DNA of 64,000 bases from Tissierellia bacterium (GCA_012513395.1 JAAZCH010000009.1:20840-84839), one strand, 5' to 3'. Shown: positions 1-9,818, counted from the stretch's first letter. Program-made: numbers and translations. The notes: generated by a model from the sequence alone, not told the origin.

Positions 1-154
1 CTAACTTTAATAACTCGAAGAATCCTTCTTTTGTGTTTTTAGAGGCCATTCCAACAATTCCATAGCTTTTTAAAGCCGAATAACCTGCTATAGTAGAAAT
101 TACTTCTGGATCGATCACAATAGTACCTAGTTCGTTTTCAATACGCACTGCCAT
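1..154 (-). CDS. Asp23/Gls24 (YloU) family protein, N-terminal part
   Basis: Partial gene running off the left edge; the first 51 codons are visible. The peptide begins MAVRIENELGTIVIDPEVIS and contains YGIVGMASKN, the hallmark opening of the YloU branch of the Asp23/Gls24 family (DUF322). These are small cytosolic proteins linked to envelope stress and, in many Firmicutes, encoded beside a DAK-domain fatty acid kinase gene. The ATG at 154 is preceded by a strong GGAGG Shine-Dalgarno. It lies downstream of the pnp terminator, so it probably has its own promoter; I see no convincing one at a sensible distance. The family call is firm. The cellular role is only loosely known for the family. Confidence 0.85.
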   Translation of the reverse strand, partial: MAVRIENELGTIVIDPEVISTIAGYSALKSYGIVGMASKNTKEGFFELLKL

Positions 155-201
155 AAGTACCTCCATTTATATATTTAAAATAAATTTAATCAACTATCAA
201 T

Positions 202-246
202 AAAAAAGGCTATATAGTTAATGTACCCCAAATTTACTATATAACC
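202..246 (-). terminator. rho-independent terminator after pnp
   Basis: An 11-bp inverted repeat (208-218 with 236-246, one G-U pair) is followed on the minus strand by a six-base T tract (202-207). It sits directly after the pnp stop codon and would end the rpsO-pnp transcript before the Asp23-family gene. Confidence 0.8.
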
Positions 247-254
247 TGTTAAAA

Positions 255-2363
255 TTAATTATTTGTTACATTATCTTCTTTTTGGGGTCTTGGAAGTAAA
301 GCTTTTCTAGACAAATTAATTCTGCCCATTTTATCTATTTCGATTACTTTAACATCGATATAATCTCCAACTTTTAAAACATCTTCAACTTTATCGACTC
401 TTTCATGTGCAATTTTGGAAATGTGAACCATTCCTTCTTTGCCTTTGACCAACTCTATAAAAGCACCAAAATTAGTAAGTCTTACTACTTTACCTTTGTA
501 AATTTCGCCTACTTCTATTTCTTTTACAATAGCTTCAATCGTTTCCATAGCCTTATCAGCATTTTCTTTATCATCTGAGATAATAAATATTCTACCATCG
601 TCTTCTATGTCTATTTTAACACCAGTCTCGTCGATGATTTTGTTGATAGTTTTACCGCCAGAGCCTATAACCTCTCCTATTTTTTCAGGATCAATTATCA
701 TAGTGTAAATTTTAGGCGCATATTTAGATAATTCTTCACGTGGTACTGATAAAGTTTCATTCATCTTATCTAAAATATGAAGTCTAGCTATCTTTGCTTT
801 TTCCAAAGCTTCTCTAAGAATATCTTCATCGATTCCATCAATTTTGATGTCCATTTGAATAGCGGTTATGCCTTCTCTTGTACCAGCTACTTTAAAGTCC
901 ATATCACCTAAATGGTCTTCTAAACCTTGGATGTCTGTTAGAATTGCTACAGTGTCTTCTTCTTTAATTAGTCCCATAGCTATTCCTGCCACTGGAGCTT
1001 TGATAGGTACTCCTCCGTCCATTAAAGCTAACGAAGATCCACAAACGCTCGCTTGGGATGATGAACCATTAGAACTTAATACTTCAGATACTACTCTTAT
1101 TGCATATGGAAATTCTTCTTCACTTGGAATTACGGGTAATAATGCTTTTTCAGCAAGGGCACCGTGTCCTATTTCTCTTCTACCAGCACTTCTAAGAGGT
1201 CTAGTATCACCTACTGAATAAGGTGGGAAATTATAGTGGTGCATATATCTTTTGTTTTCTTCACCATCTAATCCATCTAGAGTTTGTTCATCAGCAACTG
1301 AACCTAATGTAAGAACTGATAGAACTTGAGTTTGTCCTCTGGTAAATAGTCCTGAGCCGTGAGCTCTTGGTAAAATCCCAACTTCAGACCATATATTTCT
1401 AATTTCATCAAAACCCCTACCATCTGGTCGTTCTTTATCATTTATAATTTGTTCTCTAAACACATCTGAAATTATATTTTCAACGTATTGACTAATTATT
1501 TTTACTTCATCTTCATACTCTTCGTCAAATTGGCTGTGTATTTCATCTTTTGCTTTGTCAGTTAATTCAACTCTAGCCATTTTATCGCTATTTTTCATAG
1601 CTAGAGAAATTTTTTCTCTACCGAATTCTTCTACTTTTTTAAATAATTCTTCATTGAATTCCTGAGTAATAACTTCCGATTTTTCTATTGCAAATTCCTT
1701 TGTAATTTCTTCGATGAACTTACAAATTCTTTTGATTTCATCATGACCTGCTAATATAGCACCTAATACTATTTCTTCATCTAGAATATTAGCTTCTGCT
1801 TCAATCATCATAATCGCTTTTTCTGTACCTGAAATAACCAATTGCATTTCAGATTCATTTCTTTGCTCAAATGTCGGGTTAATTACATATTCACCATTTA
1901 TATATCCAACTACTACTGACCCAATTGGGCCTAGAAAAGGTATGTTTGATATAGACAATGCTATTGAAGCTCCATTCATAGCAACAACTTCTGGCATATT
2001 ATCTATGTCAGTTGATAAAACAGTTGATATTATTTGAACATCATTTTTATAACCTTCTGGGAAAAGTGGTCTAATAGGTCTATCAATCAATCTGGAAGTA
2101 AGTGTTGCATTTTCTGTTGGTCTGCCTTCCCTTTTAATAAATCCACCTGGAATTTTCCCTGCTGCATATGATTTTTCGACGTATTCAACTGTAAGAGGAA
2201 AAAAGTCAATTCCTTCTTTAGGCGCCTTTGAAGCAGTTGCAGTAGTTAATACAACAGTATCTCCATAAGTTACTAAACATGCTCCTGATGCTTGTTCAGC
2301 TACTTTGCCTATTGAAACTTCTAGTTTCCTACCTGCTAAATCATATGAAAATTTTTTCTCCAT
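255..2363 (-). CDS. pnp: polyribonucleotide nucleotidyltransferase (PNPase)
   Basis: PNPase is the phosphorolytic 3'-5' exoribonuclease of bacterial mRNA decay and works as a ring-shaped trimer. The 702-residue protein has the full family layout: first RNase PH domain (about 10-140), helical linker, second RNase PH domain carrying the GDMDFK motif, a KH domain ([10 protein letters not shown], near residue 560) and an S1 domain (about 620-690, [14 protein letters not shown]). Length and order are normal, with a short tail after S1. The ATG has a GGAGG site. It follows rpsO by 39 bases with a hairpin between them, the same rpsO-pnp pairing seen in many bacteria. Family assignment is certain. 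Confidence 0.98.
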   Translation of the reverse strand: MEKKFSYDLAGRKLEVSIGKVAEQASGACLVTYGDTVVLTTATASKAPKEGIDFFPLTVEYVEKSYAAGKIPGGFIKREGRPTENATLTSRLIDRPIRPLFPEGYKNDVQIISTVLSTDIDNMPEVVAMNGASIALSISNIPFLGPIGSVVVGYINGEYVINPTFEQRNESEMQLVISGTEKAIMMIEAEANILDEEIVLGAILAGHDEIKRICKFIEEITKEFAIEKSEVITQEFNEELFKKVEEFGREKISLAMKNSDKMARVELTDKAKDEIHSQFDEEYEDEVKIISQYVENIISDVFREQIINDKERPDGRGFDEIRNIWSEVGILPRAHGSGLFTRGQTQVLSVLTLGSVADEQTLDGLDGEENKRYMHHYNFPPYSVGDTRPLRSAGRREIGHGALAEKALLPVIPSEEEFPYAIRVVSEVLSSNGSSSQASVCGSSLALMDGGVPIKAPVAGIAMGLIKEEDTVAILTDIQGLEDHLGDMDFKVAGTREGITAIQMDIKIDGIDEDILREALEKAKIARLHILDKMNETLSVPREELSKYAPKIYTMIIDPEKIGEVIGSGGKTINKIIDETGVKIDIEDDGRIFIISDDKENADKAMETIEAIVKEIEVGEIYKGKVVRLTNFGAFIELVKGKEGMVHISKIAHERVDKVEDVLKVGDYIDVKVIEIDKMGRINLSRKALLPRPQKEDNVTNN

Positions 2364-2382
2364 AAATCCTCCATTACAATTA

Positions 2383-2404
2383 AAGAGTGGGATTCCCCAC
2401 TCTT
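2383..2404 (-). terminator. rpsO-pnp intercistronic hairpin, attenuator or processing site
   Basis: A perfect 9-bp stem (2383-2391 with 2396-2404, 4-base loop) overlaps the rpsO stop codon and is followed on the minus strand by only three T's. The weak T tract suggests partial termination or an RNase processing site between rpsO and pnp rather than a full stop. In E. coli the corresponding region carries a terminator and an RNase III site that regulate pnp; conservation of that function here is inferred. Confidence 0.6.
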
Positions 2405-2669
2405 ATCTTCTTAATCCTAATTTACTTATAAGCTCTCTATAACCATCAACGTCTTTTTCTCTTAGATATTTAAGAAGTCCTCTTCTCATACCTACCATTT
2501 TTAAAAGTCCTCTTCTGGAATGATGATCTTTTTTGTGTGTTTGTAAATGTTCTGTCAATAAACGGATTCTATGGGTTAATATAGCAATTTGAACCTCTGC
2601 TGAACCTGTATCATTTTCATTAATTTTATACTCATCGATAATTTGTTTCTTTTCTTCTTTAGTTAACAT
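2403..2669 (-). CDS. rpsO: 30S ribosomal protein S15
   Basis: S15 binds the central domain of 16S rRNA early in 30S assembly and contributes to a 50S bridge. The product is 88 residues, close to the usual 89, with the family core [15 protein letters not shown] and [15 protein letters not shown]. An upstream in-frame TTG would add four residues, but the GGAGG Shine-Dalgarno lies inside that extension, so the ATG at 2669 is the real start. The gene is preceded by its own -10 element and a structured leader (separate entries), and its stop codon is folded into the hairpin before pnp. Confidence 0.97.
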   Translation of the reverse strand: MLTKEEKKQIIDEYKINENDTGSAEVQIAILTHRIRLLTEHLQTHKKDHHSRRGLLKMVGMRRGLLKYLREKDVDGYRELISKLGLRR

Positions 2670-2697
2670 TTTTTCCTCCAAATATTATTGATTTTCT

Positions 2698-2752
2698 CGT
2701 ATTACCTAGTGGGCGCCGAGGTACGCAACACAAAGTAATCGACTGTATTATA
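2698..2752 (-). promoter_or_regulatory. rpsO promoter -10 and structured leader
   Basis: On the minus strand a consensus TATAAT (2747-2752) is followed by a leader of about 70 bases. The leader contains a GC-rich hairpin (2698-2725) formed by CGTACCT and AGGTAATACG with a three-base bulge. No good -35 box is visible. Bacterial rpsO leaders commonly fold into S15-binding autoregulatory structures, and this hairpin is a candidate. The match to a defined S15-leader family was not tested. Confidence 0.5.
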
Positions 2753-2779
2753 ATACCACAAATCCCTAAAAATGTACAG

Positions 2780-4216
2780 TTATTGGTGGTTTTTTATTTC
2801 TTTTATTAACAATTCATTTACTAAAACGGGATTAGCTTTTCCTTTAGATTTTTTCATAACTTGTCCAACCAAAAATCCAAGTATCCTATCTTTTCCTTCA
2901 AGGTATTGTTTTATAGAATCAGGATTTTCTGACAAGACTTCAATTACATAATTTTCAATTTCAGAAGTATCAGCTATTTGTATCAGGTTGTTTTCTTTAA
3001 TATATACTGATGGATTAATACCCTCTTCAAACATCAACCTGAAAACTTTTTTTGCAGTATTATTATTAATTTCATCTTTATCTAAAAAATTCAATAAATC
3101 TGCAAACTCTTCTTGAGTGAATTTTAATTCGTCTATAGAAATGTTTCCGTCGTTCATACGTCTTAATAAATCATTTATAATGTAATTAGATATTAATTCA
3201 TAATTGTCTATTTTTTTAGCGACTTCTTCAAAGTAATTAGATAGATGAGTATCGGAACTTAGTATATTAGCTTCATACTCTGTTATATTATATTCTCTAA
3301 CTAGCCTTTCTTTTCTTTCATCTATTAGTTCAGGCATACTTTTTCTTATTTCATCTACCAATTCCTCAGATACTACTAGGTTTGGAATATCTCCGTCTTG
3401 TGAGTACATATAATCATCTGCAGATAATTTTTCTCTCATAAGTACAGTTTCGCCAATTGAATCATCCCATCTTCTAGTGGATCTAATTTCCATCTCTCCA
3501 TTTTCCAATAATTTAATTTGTCTGTTTATTTCAAATTCAATTGTTTTTTCTACAGCGCTAAAGGAATTAATATTTTTAATTTCAATTATGCTAGTTCTCT
3601 CACTATTATCTATATTTTCAATATTTACGTTGACATCACATCTTAAAGAGCCATCTTCCATTTTGCCGTCATTAACTCCTAGATGAGTGAGAGTATTTCT
3701 AAGCTTTATTAAAAATTCTTTTGCTTCTTTGGCAGAATTTATATCTGGTTTAGTTATAATTTCAATAAGTGGAGCACCACTTCTATTGTAATCCATATAC
3801 ACAAAACCATCATTGGAATGAAGGGATTTTCCAGTATCTTCCTCAATTTGGATTCTCTCAATATTAATCTTTTTTATATTACCATTTATATCGTCAACTT
3901 CAATATATCCATCAGAGCAAATTGGAATTTCAGATTGGGTTATTTGATATCCTTTTGGTAAATCTGGATAGAAATATTTTTTTCTTTCAAAGGTGGATTC
4001 TTTATTGATATCACAATTGAATGCTAATCCTGCCTTTATCGCCAGCCTAACTACTTCTTTATTGATTATTGGCAATGCACCTGGCATCCCCAAACACCCA
4101 GGACAAGTAGCAGTATTGGGCTCTAGATTATTATCATTGAGGCAAGTACAAAATGCTTTTGTCTTGGAATTTAATTGTGCATGAATTTCTAAACCAACAA
4201 TAGTTTTAATATTCAT
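2780..4216 (-). CDS. gatB: Asp-tRNA(Asn)/Glu-tRNA(Gln) amidotransferase subunit B
   Basis: GatB is the tRNA-binding, ATP-dependent subunit of GatCAB; it phosphorylates mischarged Glu- or Asp-tRNA and adds ammonia. The 478-residue protein has the cradle-domain start IVGLEIHAQL, two Cys pairs (FCTC and CPGC) of the zinc site seen in many GatBs, KKYFYPDLPKGYQITQ, IEEDTGKS, and a C-terminal helical plus YqeY-like tail ending in QVMKKSKGKANP. All landmarks look intact, unlike the adjacent GatA. It overlaps gatA by 11 bases, and its GGAGGAGGT site lies inside the gatA 3' end, so translation is probably coupled. Confidence 0.97.
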   Translation of the reverse strand: MNIKTIVGLEIHAQLNSKTKAFCTCLNDNNLEPNTATCPGCLGMPGALPIINKEVVRLAIKAGLAFNCDINKESTFERKKYFYPDLPKGYQITQSEIPICSDGYIEVDDINGNIKKINIERIQIEEDTGKSLHSNDGFVYMDYNRSGAPLIEIITKPDINSAKEAKEFLIKLRNTLTHLGVNDGKMEDGSLRCDVNVNIENIDNSERTSIIEIKNINSFSAVEKTIEFEINRQIKLLENGEMEIRSTRRWDDSIGETVLMREKLSADDYMYSQDGDIPNLVVSEELVDEIRKSMPELIDERKERLVREYNITEYEANILSSDTHLSNYFEEVAKKIDNYELISNYIINDLLRRMNDGNISIDELKFTQEEFADLLNFLDKDEINNNTAKKVFRLMFEEGINPSVYIKENNLIQIADTSEIENYVIEVLSENPDSIKQYLEGKDRILGFLVGQVMKKSKGKANPVLVNELLIKEIKNHQ

Positions 4217-5375
4217 TTTTTACCTCCTCCATGAGTTTACATCCTTTAAATACATCCACATCTTTAAGTTTTCTTCCAATAAATTGTAAACCAATACCCT
4301 TAGAAATTGGAAATTGGATGGCTGGGTTACCCAATAAATTAGGTAGATGAGCAAATATTTCACTTTTAAATAAGTCGGTAAGATTATTTATCTTAGAATA
4401 TTTATCATAATCAAATAAAACAGTAGGCATCATTATAAGATCATAGTCTTCAAAAATTTCATTTAATGTGCTATTAATAGATTTTCTAATTTCAATTGCA
4501 GCATCGTAATGTTTTTCTTTTTGATTAGCATTTATTAAATAGTTACCTAGTAAAATTCTGCTTTTAATATCTATACCTAAACCCTCTTGTCTAGATTTTT
4601 CATACATTTCTTCAATGGTTTCATATTCTTCAGTTCTATATCCATAAACTAGTGCATCATATCTCGACATATTGGAGCTAATCTCAATATTTGATAAAAT
4701 TATATACGTTTTAAGGCTATCTTCTAAAAACTCAGTTTCAATCTCTTCGATAATTACACCTTTATTTTTTAATTCATCTATTTTCTTCTTAAAATTTGAA
4801 ATTATATTTGAGTCTTCTACTAATGAATAAATTTCTTTTGGTATTGCTATTTTCATATCAGAATTAATTAAGGATTGAAATTCTAATCCAAAGGAATCAT
4901 TGTTGATAGAATTTTGATCTTTATTATCCTTAATTGCCAAAATATTTGCTAAATTATATATTTCTTCTAAATTGTCGCTAGTTATTGATAGCTGATCAAA
5001 AGAATTTGCAACAGAGGCAACCCCGTATCTACTAAATGTCCCATAAGTGGGTTTAAAAGAGAATACCGAATTGTAGCAAGCATCCATTCTAGGAGTTCCA
5101 CTGAAATCTTGCAATATCATTGGAAATTCTTGAGTATTATTATTTTTTACACTACTCAATACCCCTTTAACACCAAATTCGTAATCATTTTGAACATGTT
5201 CATAATTAATATTAGCATTTTCTAGTATTTCCACTATAGTTGCAGAATACGGTGATGTAAAACACTGCAAAATATCAGATTCACATGTCATTTTTTTATT
5301 TTTTATAGCTATATTTTTTCCTAGCTTAACGATAGATTTTTTAAAGTTTTTATTGTTTTCCATGTCTACCACCAT
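4206..5375 (-). CDS. gatA: degenerate GatA-like subunit lacking amidase catalytic residues
   Basis: This is GatA by position (between gatC and gatB) and by landmarks: TSPYSATIVEIL, FKPTYGTFSRYG, ANSFDQL, IAIPKE, SNMSRYDALVYGYR, and a C-terminal GLQFIGRKL. It is only 389 residues against about 485 for the family. Roughly 55-60 N-terminal residues are missing, and the GGSSGGSA loop that supplies the cis-Ser is deleted. The nucleophile motif SDTGGSIR reads QDFSGTPR (residues 89-96), putting Thr where Ser belongs. The catalytic Lys is kept (IAIKN, Lys25). The frame is continuous and overlaps both neighbours, so a sequencing frameshift is unlikely. Glutaminase activity is probably lost, and a structural role with free ammonia as donor is inferred. 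A second ATG at 5363, preceded by GGTGG, is the alternative start. Confidence 0.85.
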   Translation of the reverse strand: MVVDMENNKNFKKSIVKLGKNIAIKNKKMTCESDILQCFTSPYSATIVEILENANINYEHVQNDYEFGVKGVLSSVKNNNTQEFPMILQDFSGTPRMDACYNSVFSFKPTYGTFSRYGVASVANSFDQLSITSDNLEEIYNLANILAIKDNKDQNSINNDSFGLEFQSLINSDMKIAIPKEIYSLVEDSNIISNFKKKIDELKNKGVIIEEIETEFLEDSLKTYIILSNIEISSNMSRYDALVYGYRTEEYETIEEMYEKSRQEGLGIDIKSRILLGNYLINANQKEKHYDAAIEIRKSINSTLNEIFEDYDLIMMPTVLFDYDKYSKINNLTDLFKSEIFAHLPNLLGNPAIQFPISKGIGLQFIGRKLKDVDVFKGCKLMEEVKNEY

Positions 5376-5650
5376 TATTGTTCTACAAATTCTTTTACTT
5401 GAAAATATGAATATTTTTTCTTATAGGTATTCATAAGAGCTTCTTCCAATGTTAGGGATTCTTCAGGTATATCTTCTCTCAAATCATCAAATTCAATTTT
5501 TCTATCATTTTTCAAAGAATCATGAGGTTTCTCGTATTCGCCGATAAAGTCCATCACTTTTTGAATTTCTTCTCTATATATAACTTCTTCATTTGTATTG
5601 ACTCCAATATTAGATACCTTTGCCAGTTCGTAAATATTTATTTTATTCAT
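5375..5650 (-). CDS. gatC: Asp-tRNA(Asn)/Glu-tRNA(Gln) amidotransferase subunit C
   Basis: GatC is the small subunit that wraps between GatA and GatB. The 91-residue product has the family pattern: an N-terminal helical part (IYELAKVSNIGV), a linker, DDLREDIPEESLTLEEAL (family: LREDEV...EEAL) and a C-terminal YFQVKEFVE. Sequence conservation is modest, so position before gatA-gatB carries weight. The start chosen is the ATG at 5650, two bases after the ligA stop, with a GAGGGG site in the ligA 3' end; a GTG two codons earlier lies inside that site. Its stop overlaps the gatA start as TAATG. If GatA is degenerate, GatC may persist mainly to hold the complex together. Confidence 0.88.
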   Translation of the reverse strand: MNKINIYELAKVSNIGVNTNEEVIYREEIQKVMDFIGEYEKPHDSLKNDRKIEFDDLREDIPEESLTLEEALMNTYKKKYSYFQVKEFVEQ

Positions 5651-5652
5651 AG

Positions 5653-7614
5653 TCACCCCTCAATAATCTTCATAAATTCTTCAATATTAATTATCTTTGT
5701 TCCTAATTCCAACGCTTTATCGTGTTTTGAGCCTGGGTTCTCTCCTAGAACCAAAAAATCTGTTTTCTTTGAAACAGTACTTGACACTTTACCACCTTGA
5801 CTTTTAACTAGCTCTTCTAAATCTCTTCTTTTATGATTTTCGAAAGATCCAGTGATGACAAAAGTACGATTTTCTAAACTTTTATTTTCTATCTTAGTAT
5901 TGTATTTTATTTGAACTCCCAATGCAAACAAATTATTTATCACTTCTCTAACAGAATCATTATCAAAGAAAGCGACTATACTCTCTGCTGTTTTAGGTCC
6001 AATATCTGGTACATTAATTAACTCATCATACGTAGAATTCAAAAGATCATCAAAGTTTTCAAAGACATTTGACAAATCGAACGCTGTAGTAATTCCCACA
6101 TTTGGAATTCCCAAAGCATTAATAAAATTATTAAAATTTACTGTCTTACTTGATTCTATTGCCTGCAATGTATTATTTATTCGCCTGTCTTTAAATCCTT
6201 CTAAATTGGATAGATCTTCATAAGTCAGTGTATAGAAATCAGAAATTTGTTTTATATCATGAATGTCAATTAATTTTTCAATTGTCTTTTCGCTTAATCC
6301 TTCAATATTCATAGCCTCTTTTGATACAAAGTGTGTCAATTTAGCCACCAATTGTGGCTCACAAGATAATGTATTGGGACAAAATAGATGAGCGCCAATT
6401 TCTTGTAGCTCACTATTGCAAGCAGGACAAAATTCTGGTTTTTTTATTATTTCTGTATCTCCATACGTATTATTTGCTGATAGTATTTCAGGAATTACAT
6501 CGTTAGATCTGCGAATTAAAACTTCTGAATTAAGCCTTATGTCTCTTTTTTCTATAAAATCGTAATTATTGAGGGTTGCCCTAGCTATAGTCACCCCGTC
6601 AATTTCTACAGGCTCTAAAATAGCTGTAGGAGTAACTTTAGAAGTTCTACCTACATTCCATTGTACGCCAATAAGTTTTGTAAATCTCTCTTCTGCCTCA
6701 AATTTATATGCTATTGACCACCTCGGAAACTTATTAGTAAACCCAAGTTGTTCCCTAAATTTTAAACTGTTAATTTTAATAACAACCCCATCAATCATAA
6801 AATCTAGAGTTTTTCTTAATTTTGTAATTTCTTGAATTTTCTCTATAACTTCATTTATATTTTCGCATTTAAAATAGTATTCACACACCCTAAATCCATT
6901 TTCTTTTAAAAAATCTTTTATGTCAGTATCAAAGTGAAATTTATCACTAGGATAGGTGTTTATATTATAAAAATACGTATTTATTTTTCTTTTTTTAACT
7001 GTATTGGTATCTAAATTTCTAATAGCACCTGCAGCTGCATTTCTAGGGTTTTTTAAAACCTCGACATCTTCAAGTAAATTGTATTCGTTAAATGCAGATA
7101 TTGGCATATATCCTTCGCCAATAATTTCATATAATCCTTCTTCTTTAATAGACAATGGAACTGAGTCAATTCGTTTAATGATTTCAGTCACATTTTCACC
7201 TGTAAAACCGTTACCGCGAGTTGCTGCAACAATTAGATTTTTATCTTCATATGTCAAAGATAAAGTCAAACCATCAAATTTTAATTCTACAACATACTCT
7301 ACTGTATCAACGCCTAATAAACGTTTGTTTTTTTCATCAAAGTTTATTATTCCCCCAAAATTCTGAGACTTATCCAGACTATAAAGTCTATTTATGTGAT
7401 TATGCTTTTCAAATTTATCTAAAATTACGTCTCCAACTCTTTGGGTGGGAGAATCTGGTAAAACAATGCCTGTAATTTCTTCAATTTCTAAAAGCTTATC
7501 ATATAGCTTGTCATATTCAGCATCAGAAACTATGGGATTATCTAAGACATAATAATGATAAGCCCAATCGTTTAACTGCTTTACAATTTTTTTCAGTTCA
7601 TCTATGTTATTCAA
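5653..7614 (-). CDS. ligA: NAD-dependent DNA ligase
   Basis: LigA seals nicks during replication and repair using NAD. The 653-residue protein has the Ia domain (HYYVLDNPIVSDAEYD), the nucleotidyltransferase motif with Lys112 (ELKFDG), an OB fold, a four-Cys zinc finger (CPAC followed by CPNTLSC near residue 400), helix-hairpin-helix repeats (PNVGITTAFDL, VPDIGPKTAESI) and a C-terminal BRCT domain (FVITGSFENHKRRDLEELV). Length is normal. It starts with TTG at 7614, overlapping the pcrA stop as TTGA, with GGAGG seven bases upstream. The pcrA-ligA pair is standard in Firmicutes, and gatC follows after two bases. Confidence 0.98.
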   Translation of the reverse strand: MNNIDELKKIVKQLNDWAYHYYVLDNPIVSDAEYDKLYDKLLEIEEITGIVLPDSPTQRVGDVILDKFEKHNHINRLYSLDKSQNFGGIINFDEKNKRLLGVDTVEYVVELKFDGLTLSLTYEDKNLIVAATRGNGFTGENVTEIIKRIDSVPLSIKEEGLYEIIGEGYMPISAFNEYNLLEDVEVLKNPRNAAAGAIRNLDTNTVKKRKINTYFYNINTYPSDKFHFDTDIKDFLKENGFRVCEYYFKCENINEVIEKIQEITKLRKTLDFMIDGVVIKINSLKFREQLGFTNKFPRWSIAYKFEAEERFTKLIGVQWNVGRTSKVTPTAILEPVEIDGVTIARATLNNYDFIEKRDIRLNSEVLIRRSNDVIPEILSANNTYGDTEIIKKPEFCPACNSELQEIGAHLFCPNTLSCEPQLVAKLTHFVSKEAMNIEGLSEKTIEKLIDIHDIKQISDFYTLTYEDLSNLEGFKDRRINNTLQAIESSKTVNFNNFINALGIPNVGITTAFDLSNVFENFDDLLNSTYDELINVPDIGPKTAESIVAFFDNDSVREVINNLFALGVQIKYNTKIENKSLENRTFVITGSFENHKRRDLEELVKSQGGKVSSTVSKKTDFLVLGENPGSKHDKALELGTKIINIEEFMKIIEG

Positions 7615-9800
7615 GAAACTACCTCCATGGGCGCCATAGAACCAATTAATGTCTTAAGTTCCCCATTGTCAAATAAAACTGTCACCAATTGATCTCCTTG
7701 CGATTCTATAATTTGTGTTACTATCCCCATTCCCCATTTTGAATGTTTTATTTTTTGACCAGTATTATATATGTTTGAGTTTGGAATATTGGTCTTTGAA
7801 TCTACACCTTTTTTAGAAGTATATACGTAGTTTTTATTTGTTGTTTCTTTAGGTTGGAATCTGACTTTATTAGAGTTCACTGGACTAATTTTGATAAGAT
7901 TGTCACCCATTTCATCTATAAAGCTTGAAGGCAGTTGATAATTTATCTTACCGTGTCTCATTCTAGATTTTGCAGATGATAAATAAAGATTATCCTTTGC
8001 TCTAGTTAAAGCCACATACATAAGTCGTCTTTCTTCTTCCATATCCTCGTCTAGTTCCGCATAAGCTGACGGAAATACACCTTCTTCTAAGGCAACTATA
8101 AATACATGTCCAAATTCCAATCCTTTGGCAGAATGAACAGTTATTAGAGATACAGCCTCGTCAAGGTTTTCTGTTTTGTCAACATCAGAAAGGAGGGAAA
8201 CTCCGACTAGGAATTCATGCAAGGTACCTTCTTCACTATCTTCAAAATTTTTTACCGAACTTAAAAATTCTTCTATGTTTTCTATTTTAGATCTAGCTTC
8301 CACTGTATCAATTTTTTCCAGTCCAGTGATATATTCTACTCTTTCCAACAGAAAATCTAGTAATTCACTGATAGAATTACTTGTAGATTTAAGTTTGAGA
8401 TTATCGATTAAATTCTTAAAGCCAATTAGATTTTTTTGTGCTCTAGCATCAAATAATTTGTCATATTCCTCTACATAGTCCAAAGCCTTATATAAAGATA
8501 TGTTTTTTTCTATTGCAATCTCCGCTAGTTTATCTATTGTAACATCTCCTATTCCACGTTTAGGAGAGTTTACTATTCTTCTGAAGGATATGTCATCATC
8601 ATCATTAATTATTAACCTTAAATAGCCTAAAATATCCTTTATTTCTGCTCTATCGTAGAACTTAATACCACCAATTACTTTATATTTTATATCTCTTTTT
8701 ATGAGCTGCTCTTCAAACTCCCTACTAAGGTAATTTGAACGATACAATATAGCAATTTCAGAAGGACTTTTTCCTTCTTGAATTAATTTTTCGATAGTGG
8801 ATCCTACTTGTATTGCTTCCTCAGTACTATTTCCTGCTTCATATAAAGTAGGTTTATCACCTTCTAAATTGGATGTCCAAAGATCTTTTTTTATTCTCTC
8901 AGTATTATTTTGAATAACTGAGTTTGCAATATTTAATATATTTTGAGTTGATCTATAGTTTTGAGACAGAATAATTTGATTAGTATTGTTGTAATCTTTT
9001 TCAAAATTCAATATATTATTTATATTAGCGCCTCTCCATTTATAAATCGATTGGTCAGCATCTCCGACTACACAAATATTCTTATGTAATCCCGATATTA
9101 ACTTAATCAATTGGTACTGTATATTGTTAGTATCTTGATACTCATCTACAAATACATATCTAAATCTCTGTTGATAATAAGTTTTAACCATATTGTCGCT
9201 ATTGAATAATTCTATTACTTTTATTATTAGATCATCGAAGTCAAAGGCATTATTACTTTCTAATTTATTTTCATAGATTTTATATAAGTCTAAAAGTTTT
9301 TTATCAATTGGTGAAAAGGCAAACTTTTCAAATTCTAAGGGTGTAATCCCTTCGTTTTTTAAGCCACTAATTCTATTTTGAACATAATTGGGTGTGTAAA
9401 TTTTATCATCCAAATTTAATTCTCTAATACACTCTTTTATTAAAGTCTTTTGATCAGTAGTGTCAAAAATTGAAAAGTTTTTTGTATAGTTAGGAAGATT
9501 TAAATCCCTTCGTAGTATCCTTACGCACATGGAGTGAAAAGTACCAATCCACATTCGTTCTACATCTGATTCTAATAGTTTAGAAACTCGATCCTTCATT
9601 TCTTTTGCTGCTTTATTTGTAAAAGTAAACGCCAGAATCTCCTGGGGATTTACTTTTTCATATTTTACTAGATATGCTATTTTGGTAGTAACTACTCTGG
9701 TTTTACCGCTACCAGCTCCTGCTAATATAAGCTGAGGACCTTCGGTTTCTGTAATACATTTATATTGTACATCATTTAATTCGTTTAAAAAATTTTCCAT
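7611..9800 (-). CDS. pcrA: ATP-dependent DNA helicase PcrA (UvrD/Rep family)
   Basis: PcrA is the superfamily 1A 3'-5' helicase used in repair, rolling-circle replication and removal of stalled polymerases. Visible motifs in the 729-residue protein are Walker A GAGSGKT (28-34), Ia AFTNKAAKEMKDR, Walker B FVDEYQDTN, motif III GDADQSIYKWRGA, motif IV SQNYRST, and motifs V-VI (TVHSAKGLEF, EERRLMYVALTRA). The C-terminal tail (GQKIKHSKWGMGIV) is the Tudor-like RNA-polymerase-binding domain. The ATG has an AAGGAG site. It heads the ligA-gatCAB cluster. Confidence 0.98.
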   Translation of the reverse strand: MENFLNELNDVQYKCITETEGPQLILAGAGSGKTRVVTTKIAYLVKYEKVNPQEILAFTFTNKAAKEMKDRVSKLLESDVERMWIGTFHSMCVRILRRDLNLPNYTKNFSIFDTTDQKTLIKECIRELNLDDKIYTPNYVQNRISGLKNEGITPLEFEKFAFSPIDKKLLDLYKIYENKLESNNAFDFDDLIIKVIELFNSDNMVKTYYQQRFRYVFVDEYQDTNNIQYQLIKLISGLHKNICVVGDADQSIYKWRGANINNILNFEKDYNNTNQIILSQNYRSTQNILNIANSVIQNNTERIKKDLWTSNLEGDKPTLYEAGNSTEEAIQVGSTIEKLIQEGKSPSEIAILYRSNYLSREFEEQLIKRDIKYKVIGGIKFYDRAEIKDILGYLRLIINDDDDISFRRIVNSPKRGIGDVTIDKLAEIAIEKNISLYKALDYVEEYDKLFDARAQKNLIGFKNLIDNLKLKSTSNSISELLDFLLERVEYITGLEKIDTVEARSKIENIEEFLSSVKNFEDSEEGTLHEFLVGVSLLSDVDKTENLDEAVSLITVHSAKGLEFGHVFIVALEEGVFPSAYAELDEDMEEERRLMYVALTRAKDNLYLSSAKSRMRHGKINYQLPSSFIDEMGDNLIKISPVNSNKVRFQPKETTNKNYVYTSKKGVDSKTNIPNSNIYNTGQKIKHSKWGMGIVTQIIESQGDQLVTVLFDNGELKTLIGSMAPMEVVS

Positions 9801-9818
9801 AAAATCTCCTTTACATTC

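Noticed and set aside
4206..5375. GatA truncation as a sequencing frameshift
   Set aside because: The frame is open throughout, overlaps gatC by one base and gatB by 11, and the flanking conserved motifs are in the same frame. A lost loop of 20-25 residues is an in-frame deletion.
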